A stretch of DNA of 64,000 bases from Rutstroemia sp. NJR-2017a BVV2 (lineage: Eukaryota; Ascomycota; Leotiomycetes; Helotiales; Rutstroemiaceae). A program made the position numbers and the translations under genes. Below, piece after piece: positions 22,052 through 32,659 of the stretch. Under the pieces are notes generated by a model. The model had not been told where the DNA came from, ran no database searches, and was given only the letters and a program-made list of their open reading frames with translations. Position 1 is the stretch's first letter. The number at the start of each line of letters is the position of its first letter. The stretch lies in contig NJPS01000048.1 in the NCBI GenBank assembly GCA_002946415.1, positions 1,178,001-1,242,000 on the forward strand, in the 5' to 3' direction.

Positions 22052-23932
22052 CTTTGCTGGTGAGAGGCAATCGACCACTAGTCTTTCTTAAGCCAATATT
22101 TGAGTATGTGGGATAGAAGAAGAGATGAGGGGAGAGTGAGAGGAGATGATTGGTTGTATTTGACCGATGAAAACTGACATTTTAAAAATCGGTCGTAAAG
22201 ATCTCCTGGCAACAGTAACTATACTTTAGTTTGCCATCTTTAACCTGAATGGACCATCCTAACCAGCATCTTCGGATTCTTGTTGAATACATGCAGCGTA
22301 AACGAACGTGTTGTTTTGCACGGCCAAATCACATTCTCATAGAACAGAACTAAGAAGACTTATATTGTCCAATCCCGTTGAGATGCCACACCAGTTCGCA
22401 CGCCGTTCCTTGTCCCAGCTCACTCGACTTGACAAGAAGACGGATCTGATCAACCTTTTCTTTCCATCTTTTACTCTTACATGACTCCTCATAACTTGTG
22501 GTTTCGCTGACAACGTTCTCGTGAGCAAGAGTTCGGAGCACATTTCCAGTGAAGACTCATCTAATGTTAATGAGCAAGCCTCGACGGTTCGCCGTTTGTT
22601 TGTCTGTAAAGACTGCGTATATGGAGCTTCGCTTTCGATATTCCGAAGGAAATATATAAGACTGGGTGTGCTAGGTTATGGCTGACGCCTTGAATCCATG
22701 CAACAGCATTTCTCTTCTCATGCTCAAAGGAAGAATACTCCGCAGCTCCACTATCTCAAGCCTACCCACCGTGCGCCGACCAACGGCGCATCTTGCAGCT
22801 CTCTGGTAACATTAAAATACTTAGGACTGCTTCCAAAGCAATAAATCTGGTTGATGAGATTGAAGGAAGGGAGCAAGTTAATCAACACCGGTCTTTACCG
22901 CTTCAAAACCATGTGGACAAGCCACAGCCTTGAAGAGTTTCTCGGCGGAAGTAGCTTGCCTGAGCACGCCTTCATGGAACACAGTACGTTCTCAACATCA
23001 CGTCTCCAAGACAACAACGTCTCCTCGCCTGATAAGGAAGCACTATACTTTCTGCTTATCTGGATCTGGATCTGGCACTCCACGCAGGGTACAAGAACAG
23101 TTCCTATTTGCGCTCAACTCATATGCTAAGTGGGCAGATCACACGGTGCGCATAAAACCAACCGCCCATCCTGCTATATTTGGATGTTCAGTTAGAAGAG
23201 GCGCCTCACCTGGTCGTCAGTGTCTCCTTAAAGAGTGGTGAATTTGTTGTTGTATCCTTAAAGTCAGTGAGGAGATGTAGTATATGCCGTGCTTACATGA
23301 GTGGGATTGAAATAGAGATGGATTGATTGGTCGACTCTACCCATGCAAGGCCAGCATGCAGGTGCAGGTGCAGGTGCTCGTGAGAGATTTTATTACTGGG
23401 CACCTGGTTCAGCCAACGCGGACGGAGAGATCCAAAAGTTGAGCGACAAGTCATGGAAATGGAGCGAATGCTTCAACTAGCAGAAGGACCTTAATTGCCT
23501 CATGGCATAGTCTTACAAGTAGTCAGGCGTTCTGTTACAACTTGCGAAGACCAGTATTTTCCAAAGACCCTCAAAGTATCCTCTCTTCACCCGGTCTTGC
23601 CTGCCGCGACAGGGTCTACTTTGTAGAAGAATCTTTTGTCCTATGACGATTTCCGGGCAGAAAGCCAGGGACAATGCCTGCTGTTATAGAGGGGATTCAC
23701 TGAAGTTACACCACTGAAAAGCCCTGAAGAGAACCCTGTTTGCTCTTAATCGTCGTTGGTCAGGTGGAGTAGCGCTAGTTTCAAGCCGGGCGGCCTCAAC
23801 GAATACGGCAACATCAAAGAACCTTGGAACGCAGAAAGCGACTTGCAACTCTACTCTGTCACCACCACGCACCACCACTTCTTTCCGACTTTGTTCTGAC
23901 CTTGAAACTTGAAATGCTTCGATAAGTTATTC

Positions 23933-23977
23933 AGTCTTCAATTCTTCAATTCTTCAATTCTTCAATTCTTCAATTCT
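23933..23977. repeat. 8-bp tandem repeat (TTCTTCAA)n upstream of AIM21
   Basis: About five perfect copies of TTCTTCAA, framed by partial units, lie some 470 bp before the AIM21 start codon, in its promoter or 5' leader. Confidence 0.9.
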
Positions 23978-24445
23978 ACAAAACTGCAAAGAGGCTGCCC
24001 AGATGCTTCGATGATTGATCTTTAAGATCTGCAGTTACTCGCAATCCATCAGCTTGTAAGTAGTGAAAATCCCTTGACTTACCCCTCCAATTCTTCGTAG
24101 CGAGGGATTGCAGGAAGAGCTCTACGTTCATGTAACTGCGTCTCGAATTCATCGCTTTTGGTGCTACGATACTGCTTTCGAGTCTCAATTGGCACCCCAT
24201 CATCATGCTGCACAACCTCCCACCTATTTCTTTAGCATTCCCTATGGGAAAACTGTCTGCTGTTTGAATATCCGGCATGCCAGAATCGTCACTTGTGCCT
24301 GATGGCGTTCACCTTGGTTATTGCGTGCTTGCTCGAAGCCACAGCAAGCATTTACTATGAGGGGTGTGACGAATACTGATACAATATCAGGAAATAACTC
24401 CTTCAACTTCGCAATCCTCTTCGCAGACAAACAAAATCAATCATC

Positions 24446-27400
24446 ATGACGACCGCAACACCACAAGTACCTCCCCGACCCAACAGGGCCCAAGACCAAG
24501 GATCTGCAAAGACTGGCAATACTCTCGGTAGCAACATCCCGCAAATCCCCCCGAGACCCGTCAAGCGTATGGACCGTTCAGTATCGCCCTCGCGGGAGAG
24601 CTTTGCCCGATCTCCGCTCAACGAAATGCCTACTCCTACGAATCAAAGCAGGCCAGCGTCTTTGTATAGAATGAACAGTGCCAACAACTCGAGTTCTGAT
24701 CTTCCACCCCGTCCCCCAAGCGTTTCGCTCCCATCACTCGGACAAGAAGGTAGCGAGTATGCAGAGATGTTCAGCGGCTCGGAGGATCTTGGCTCATCAC
24801 CTACTCAAACGAGGGGTATTGCGAACGACCTGAAACTTCATGCCCCGAAACCTTCTCATCCAGAGTCGAGCGCCCAGCTCCGAGTGTCTACAGTCACTCG
24901 TACTGACTCCAGCCAAGCTGCAGCATATGGTATAGGCAAAGCCGGTGATGATAGAGATCCTGGTTCCCGATCACTGAAGAACAAATCAAGCTTCGCAAGT
25001 AATGCTTCCACCATCGAGCGTCCGCCATCGAGCCTTGACAACGAACATGGCATTCCCGAAATCGGCCAGCGCGTTCCAATGTATCCCAATGCTGGAGATG
25101 TTCAAGCCCCCTCGCCATCACCTCATGCTACTCCATATTCTGCTGGTGTTGGATTTCACAACGATGGCTCAAAACCTCGTCACCACGAGCGCAAGACAAG
25201 TAGCCGTGGAGCTGATATCCCACCAGGAAGCTATGGCCTTCATGGCCATGGGGTAATTCCTCATGACCGTTTTGAGAAGGCATACTATGAGAAGCATCCC
25301 GAGGTAAGTCTATGAAAGTGCTTGGTGTTTTTTATTTCATTTGATCGTGTCCGGCACTACAAATCTAAACCTAAGCCCGCCTTTGTACAAGAATGCTTTG
25401 AGACTACAGCTGCTCAGTAGATTTCGGAATGATCCAATATGAACTCGAGTCTAATAACCATGAGTAGCTTTACAAACGAGAAACAGCATCTTATCACGGA
25501 CCCCTTGGCGAGGGAAGATCTGAATGGGCTATGAGTAGTGACGACCTTAACAGAATTGTTAGAGATACGGCTAGTAGGGGGGCTGGACTTGGTATGGTGT
25601 ATTGTCTATTATCTGAAGACTATTCTAATTCAATTCCAGGAACATCTCGAGATGTGTTGAGTACCCCAACAGAGCAAGTTGGATTCCAGGCCAGTGAAGA
25701 ATATGCGTCTCGCATATCTTCCCCCCGTCCCCAATCAGGTGGTCCTAATTCTTCCGGGTTCCCTTTCGCACACGGAAACGATTCTCAAACACACATTGAT
25801 TCTTCTTTGAGGAAAGAGAGTTTATTGGCGGACAGCATACAGAAGGCTGAGTTTGAAGGTGCTTTATCCAAGGGTCTCAATGCTGGCCGTGCTTCCGGAA
25901 GTGAAGCCGAGGGCGATGATACTATTCATGTTGATCCACACAGCCGTCGTTCAAGCAGAATTATGTCCGGTGACCCAGCAGACGATACAAGGCCACAATC
26001 GGCGGTTGGTGGAGATGACGAGGACCTTCTGGAAGAGCATGGATATAGTGCTCCCATTCTTGCGGCAGACGAGGTCGCTAAAGAGCCCATTGGATATGAG
26101 CTTCAGCCTGCAGTATCACCGTTGCACGAGCGTAGGAGCTACGATGAAGGAGGGTACTATAGTAGCACTCCAGGCAGCAGGACAACAAGTCGACCAGGAA
26201 GCATACACGGTAATACGTCAGGAGCACGCCCCATAGAACCGCAATTCCTTGAAGAAGTTCAAGAATATGAGCCTTTGTTCCCGGAAGATGAAAAGACTGG
26301 CTCCACGGAGAAGCCACTCTCTGCAGTTGATCGACTAAAGCGCCCCGAATACAAGAACCGTAAGTTTCCAAGTCAGGATGTGTGGGAGGATACCCCCAAC
26401 AGTTTACAATACACTGCAACTGTGTCTACTCCTCAACTTCCCGAGGACGATGAAGATTCAAATAGAGGTTCAGGAGAAACCGCAGCACAAGCTTTTGCTA
26501 GGCGTCAGGAGGAACTCGCGGAGAAAGAGGCAGCAGATAAGGAGAGTTTTCTGCAAGCAGAAAAGAAGCCTTGGTCTCACTTGCCCCATCTTGCTGCAGA
26601 AAAGCGTCCAGGAATGAAACAACGCTTCCCTAGTAGAGATATCTGGGAAGACACGCCTGACAGTTTACAGCTTCAAACAACTGTAACAACCCCCCAGACT
26701 CCAGAGCAAGATATATTGAGCCCACCGGACGAGAGACCTACAACTGGGGCTGTAATGTACCACCATGAGAAAGCTGCTGCTGGATTTGAGCTTGGCAAGG
26801 ATGAAGGCCGAGCTACTACTGGTATTGCCGCTACCTTGAAGCCATCTGTTCCCGCTCGCCCCGTGCGATTGAAGAGGGAGGGATCTCCAGACAAAGCTCA
26901 GCCAGAAGTTCCTGACCGCCCTGCCCAGCGAGAAAAACAAGTACCAGCGGCAGACGAAGCCGCTCCTCCTTTACCTTTGAAGTCAAAGCCTCAAATACCT
27001 GCCCGCCCGGCAAAACCAGCTGCACAAGGATCTCCCGAGAACAACCCCTTGACGACGGTAGCTTCTAATTCTTCCGCTAAATCCGTGGGGTCTGACCAGA
27101 GCTCGTCTACTGTAAACAAAGCCAAGCCACCGGTTCCTACAAGACCAGTCGGTAGTAAGATTGCCGCCTTACAGGGTGGCTTCTTGTCAGATCTTAACGC
27201 ACGTTTGAAGTTGGGGCCTCAAGCTCCGAAGAAAGAGGAACCTAAACCAGAAGAGAAAGTTGAGGAGCAGGAGAAAGTACCTTTGTCTGATGCGAGAAAA
27301 GGTAGGGCAAGAGGCCCTGCTCGCCGTGCCCCCGCCAGGAGTACCGCGCCAGCTACAGCCTCGACTGTGGAGCCAACTGCTGCAGCTTTAGCTGCTTCGA

Positions 27401-27828
27401 CGCCTGCCACCACTTGGTTTATTGATGCTGATGAGATACTGCATGTTGAAGGCGAAACAAAGGAAATCAAACCTGAAGCGACCAAATCAGAAGAGGCCAG
27501 CCCAGCAGACACCAAGGCAGCACAGTCGTCTACTCCTACGTTGGCGACAAATGCCGCCGGGCAGAGTCTGCACGAGCCCTCTGAAATCGCTCCTGGTGCT
27601 GAAAAGAGTGCCTCTCCTCCATCAGCAGTGGAAGACTTACATGCGCAACAGCGTGAGGAGAGTCAAAAAGATGCCATCATCGCCGGCACTCCTACCAACG
27701 ATACTGAACCTGACAAAGCAAGCAATCTACCTTCCGCTGTAGACGAAAGCGGGGCAGAGAAAGGTGCAGTTCCCGAGGCGGCTGCGGTGGTCTCAAACGA
27801 AGAGGCCGAGGACAAGCATGTAGAGTAG
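24446..27828 (+). CDS. AIM21: Aim21-type actin-patch protein (altered inheritance of mitochondria 21)
   Basis: Three exons (24446-25303, 25468-25591, 25640-27828) encode 1,056 largely disordered residues. Identification rests on proline-rich SH3-ligand segments (ATPQVPPRPNR, IPQIPPRPVKR, PPVPTRPVGS), the twice-repeated KFPSQDVWEDTP / RFPSRDIWEDTP module at about residues 569 and 656, and the conserved block VGSKIAALQGGFLSDLNARL. In yeast, Aim21 with Tda2 binds actin capping protein at endocytic patches and limits barbed-end growth; the same role is inferred here. Intron 2 is only 48 nt, a multiple of three and without a stop. The C-terminus is alanine/glutamate rich. The gene runs in the same direction as the trehalase downstream. 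Confidence 0.88.
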
Positions 27829-28411
27829 TTTTGTTGTGAAAAGTCAGGCTAGTATCTAGGAATCTATAAGTCATTACAAGCGTATTTACTAGGGCAGCTC
27901 ATCTGATTTTGAAACAACACGGGTGAACTAAAAAAGCGTGTTCCTGGTCATGCCGTCGACTGATAATTGCCCTTCTCCACTTTGCACTTCTTTCCACACT
28001 ATATGTCCGCGGTGAAGCTATGTCTGGTAGCGTACCAAGCACGATAGTAGCGCTCCAAACTTTCTCCTTGACTGGGACATCGAATTGTCTGGCCACACTA
28101 GGTTCTATACCCTTTGAAGAACAACTATTGTACAAGTGCTCATTTTATACCTACACATGACTACTTTAAGCTGTAAGGCTTAGCAGAGCAGACTAATTCA
28201 TGACCAAATTTGTCTACCAGATATTTGGACATGAACTAAGTACCAAGTTCTCCCAACGGTTCACCTTTATATCTATACATAATGTTCTTCCTTTTTTTCG
28301 ACTATCCTCTCTACGTCCGTTTCGTCACCGCACGCATAGCTTCCGGCAGATTTTCTACGTTGGATGTGGGACTAGCGACAGCAAGGACTATTTCTTCGGA
28401 CTCTGATAAAC
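27829..28411. other. Intergenic, AIM21 3' flank and trehalase promoter
   Basis: A 583-bp spacer between two plus-strand genes. It should contain the trehalase promoter; no defined element was recognised. Confidence 0.5.
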
Positions 28412-31400
28412 ATGGTTCACAATACGCGGCTATTACTTGGTGCATTCGCTCTTATTGAATCTCTCGTTCCGGGGGCGTATGGGTCTGATGTTAATCCTGC
28501 CTCCCCTTTCAAATCCAAGACCAAACCTGATGCGAATATCACTTTGTACGATTTCGGGGTCTTTGCGGAGAACCCTTTGAGTGTCTGGGATGATGGAGAA
28601 CTCACTCTTACTACGACAAGTTTTATACCTGGGGAATATCGTGCGAGGATGGGTCTGGCGAATGGGTATGTTGAAGTACACTCTAATAGGGGGTTGCAGT
28701 TATTCATCGACCTGTATGTGAGGTGTGAGGTTTTAGTAACCACAACACTTCCAGTATAAACATTGGTCCATGAATCAACGCATCCCCTTGGCGTTTGATT
28801 GTAAAGATGTCTAACATCATTGCAGATACATAGGAATAGGAGAGGCTTCTCTGGGGCCCTTCTTCGAAATAGATTTCAATCAGACCAACCATGACGAACA
28901 GGTCCCGATAGAAGGCTGGCCGGAGCATAATCGTCGCCAAACTTTCGCAACGATTGCCGGCTTCTTCGATCGCCAAGCCAAGACCAAAGAAACGAACTAC
29001 CCAGAATTGCAGGATAGGGGCGATGAAAGTGTCATCTCTGGTATTCCACATTTCTCGGGCATGTACGTGCTTGTCGGCGATCAAGTACTCAACTCCACGG
29101 TGGATCCGTCAACCATTACCAACTTTGAAAGTTCGATGGATTACCGCAATGGGGTCAAATCTTGGTCCTTTATTTGGACTCCCAAAGGTACTAATTCGAG
29201 TTTGAGTATTGAGTACATCACATTTATGAGTAGAGCAAGACCGAACGTGGCTGCCACCCAATTACAGATCACTTCTCTGAGCGGCTTGGTGAATGCCAGT
29301 ATTATGGATGTTCTGGACGGCCGAAGTGCTATTCGATCATTTGCCGGGGAAAGAGGCTCATACAACAACACACCATCAATATTCGCCTCGAACCATCCTG
29401 ATGGTCTACCTGATACCGCCGCATGGACAGTATCGACTGTAGACGGCTCTGCAGTTGCCAAATCTAGGACATTGGTCTACCCGAATAACGATACTATGAC
29501 TATGGCACAGCAATGGAACGTCCAACTCGTGGCAAACAATACCGCTACCTTCCATAAGTTTGTTGGTATAGCATCAACCGACAAGTTCCCCGACGCAGAG
29601 TCCATTGCAAGCCAAGCATCACTCAATGCAACAAGATATGGATGGGATGCACTTCTCGCCGAACATGCAGCTATTTGGAACAATGATATGCAGCAAAGTC
29701 GCATCCCGAACTACAGAGATCCGGCCACAGGTCGTCTTCCACCAAATGACACGACCGCCGAGAAGAATCAAATCACCGCCGTTGTGAACTACTACATGCT
29801 CATGCAGTCCCTCTGGCCAGAGAATGGGGACAACCTCAACGACAATGGTGTCAGCGTCGGAGGACTCACGGCCAACCCCTACGCCGGCATGTACTTCTGG
29901 GACCAAGACATCTGGATGTTCCCCTCGATCGCCATCACCTCTCCTAAGCATGCACTCCAGATCATCAAATACCGCGTGAAGATGTACTCCCAAGCCAAGC
30001 GTAACGCGCAAGAGGACTATGTGCAAGCGAAATACAACTTCGATAACGAATCTGTGCTGTATTCGTGGACTGCAGGAAGATACGCAAATGCGACGGGCAC
30101 GGGGCCAGCGTTGGATTATGAGTATCATATTAACGCGGATGTGGCGATGGCAATGTTGCAGTATAGGATGATCACGGGGGATGAGGAGTATTTTAGACGG
30201 GAACTATGGCCTGTGGTGAAGAGCGTGGGACATATGATTGAGGGAGTGTTGGAAAAGGATGGAGAGGGGAAGTGGAATATTCATAATATGACGGATCCAG
30301 ACGAATGGACAGTAAGTCTTTCGCAACATCAGAATATTCCAGTACTTCTGGGACATTGCAACACCACAATGTCCTAATATTCCTGGGACATCTAAACACC
30401 ACGCAATGTCCAAGTACTTCTGCGATATTACAATACCACACGATGTCCAAGTACTTCTGGGACATTAAAACACTACACAATGTCCAAGTAGTTTTGGGAT
30501 ATTTAAGCTAACAGAATCACTCAGAATCACGTAGACAACGGCGCCTTCACACAAGCCTCCTTCCTGCAAGTCATGAACGCCATCGTCACCATCCAAGAAC
30601 AATATAACGAAACCACACCGCAAACCTGGATCGATATTGCCCAAAACATAAACATTCCACGGGCCCCCTCCGGTATCACCCTCGAATACGAAGGCATGCC
30701 CCCAAACATAACCATCAAACAAGCCGACGTAACCATGTTCATGTATCCGTTATCCCTCCCCGCCACCCTCTACCCCTTACACAACAAAAACCTCGACCTC
30801 TCCTTCTACACCTCCAAACAAACCCTCGACGGCCCCGCCATGACCTTCGCCATAACCACCATCGCCACCATGCGCTACGCCCCTTCCTCTTGTAGCGCCC
30901 AAACGTACTCTCTCCTCTCCGGCTTCGCCAACTACCGGGCTCCCTGGTACCAGATGAGCGAGCAGACCAACGACGACCACAACGCAAACGGTGGATACCA
31001 TCCTGCGTTTCCTTTTCTCACCGGTCACGGCGGCGCTGCTTTGATTCCCGTTTTCGGCAATTTGGGACTCGATCTCTGGGCCGAGGAACTCACCGTGCAA
31101 CCTACTCTTCCCGAACCAGTCCGGTTCCTGCAATTACCAGACTTCTTTTATAAGGGCAATAAGATCAGTGCGCAGATGAACACCACCCATACGAACATTA
31201 CACTCCTCTCCATGAGCCCGTTTGCATCCTCCTCCTATTCTTCCACATCGTCAACTCCATCAATCACACTAATCCAAAACCTCCCCGCCTCCCGCCACCC
31301 CCAGATTCGCCACGAACTCATCCTCAACCAAACCCTAACCCTCTCCAACGACATGTACTGGCAAAACCTCAGCACCCCCAAAAACCTCCTCCAATGCCTC

Positions 31401-31847
31401 CCAGCCCACAGCTTCGCTTCGCACGTCCCCGGACGCTGGCCCCGCGCCATCAACGACGGGGACGTAGGAACCAGCTGGCAAGCCGCGGGGACGGGGAACG
31501 CAGGAGTGGAAATCGATACTTCGAATATCAAGGGCACGAGGATCCGAGAAGTGCGAGTAATATGGGGAGAGCGAGCCGCAGCGGGAGCATGGGTTGTGTT
31601 TTCTGCAGACGAAGGGGGAAGTGAGACACGGATTGATATTTCTGATTTTGTGGTCGGGAGATCAGAAAGCGAGGAGGTGGTGCCGTATGAGGGGAAGAGG
31701 ACCGTATATACGGTTCCGGCGAACGAGACGGTGTATCTGGGGAGTAGAGTGAGACTGGAGGTGGAAGGATGCGTGGGTGCGGGGTGTGGGAAGAATGGTG
31801 ATGAGGCGGGGGCGACGGTGGGGGAGTTTGAGGTTCTGGAGTGGTAG
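28412..31847 (+). CDS. Acid trehalase, glycoside hydrolase family 65, secreted
   Basis: Three exons (28412-28713, 28826-30311, 30525-31847) encode 1,036 residues, close to the about 1,050 of fungal acid trehalases (Ath1/TreA/Atc1). It cleaves trehalose to glucose outside the cell or in the vacuole, supporting growth on trehalose and carbon recovery. An N-terminal signal peptide is present (MVHNTRLLLGAFALIESLVPGAYG) and many Asn-x-Ser/Thr sequons are visible. The GH65 catalytic domain includes GMYFWDQDIWMFPSI and the acid motif DPDEWTNHVDNGAF with catalytic Glu594. Intron 2 (30312-30524) cuts that motif right after Thr596 and is mostly a 37-bp minisatellite. The last exon ends with a beta-sandwich-like domain (GTRIREVRVIWGERAAAGAW). 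Sense-strand composition flips from C-rich to G-rich twice. Confidence 0.93.
30331..30512. repeat. 37-bp intronic minisatellite, about 4.9 copies
   Basis: Units start at 30331, 30368, 30405, 30442 and 30479, an exact 37-bp period. The core is AATGTCCAAGTACTTCTGGG followed by ACATT and an A/C-rich tail. Each unit is partly self-complementary (AATGTCC ... GGACATT). Copies differ by a few bases. The array occupies nearly all of trehalase intron 2. Confidence 0.95.
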
Positions 31848-32659
31848 GTCTAGGTTGATTGATTGATGGGGGAAGTGGGTGTGTATAAAAGTCGAGGCAA
31901 CGACCAATGTCTGTAATGTTTTTGAATGGTGTATGATAAATGCGGTAACTCAGATATTGATTTCCAATCGATATACAATTTCTTTCGTACTTTGAAGTCT
32001 TCAATTCTCAAAGTTTTGAACTTATTTTTCTTTTGTGGATTGAATGTTCAAAGGGGTGCGAGAAAGCAGAATGGTATCGATCTATTTGTCAATTTCGATC
32101 CCTCATTCTGGATACATATCAGAGTCGAAGTCGTGTAGAGTAGGAATATTTGGTGTGTAGAAACAGACTTGAAGATAGCGAAGAGCTCGACTTAGAAAAG
32201 ATCACCATGCACATTACAACAGCACAAGAACGGGCTTCATTTGATTTCATCTGATTCATTAATTCGTTATTCATCTCTTTCGAGGAAGGTATCTATCCCG
32301 GGTTCATTTCCCTTCTTTTCCAGTACTCCAATAATAATGCTTCTTTCCAAATACTCCAGTAATGATGCTTCAATGTCCACCGTTACCCAATCCACATCTG
32401 CTATTTATACAATCCAAACAGTCCATCATACTCCAAACAATCACCATACTCAAACAGTCTGTTATCCTTCAGACAATTCACCTACTCCAAACAGTCCACC
32501 ATACTCAAAGATCTCTACCACAATCCAAACAGTCCGCCATACTCCAAAAGCCCGAGCGAAGACAATTGCTCTCTCCAACACCATTATGTTCAGATACTTC
32601 TTGTATATTCGAGCTAACAAGACCTCAAACCCACATAGCCAACGCCAAAATTTGTACAG
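31848..32659. other. Convergent intergenic region, trehalase/MCM10 3' flanks
   Basis: This 812-bp region holds both 3' flanks and the 18-19-bp minisatellite at 32411-32552. No gene was recognised. Confidence 0.55.
32411..32552. repeat. 18-19-bp degenerate minisatellite
   Basis: About 7.5 units related to AMTCCAAACAGTCCRCCAT start near 32411, 32430, 32448, 32466, 32484, 32503, 32522 and 32541. They lie about 100 bp past the MCM10 stop codon, probably in its 3' UTR. Confidence 0.85.

Larger units (their letters stand above)
21556..24445. other. Gene-poor 2.9-kb region between bZIP gene and AIM21
   Basis: This divergent region must hold the promoters of the bZIP gene and AIM21. It contains a candidate small secreted protein (21818-22051), short coding-like frames without recognisable domains (minus strand 22350-22541 and 23684-23878), a (GCAGGT)3 run near 23358 and an 8-bp repeat at 23933-23977. 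None of the short frames could be joined into a convincing gene. Confidence 0.45.

Noticed and set aside
30331..30512. 37-bp repeats as a CRISPR-like array
   Set aside because: Units are directly adjacent with no unique spacers, lie inside a eukaryotic intron, and no cas genes exist. It is a minisatellite.
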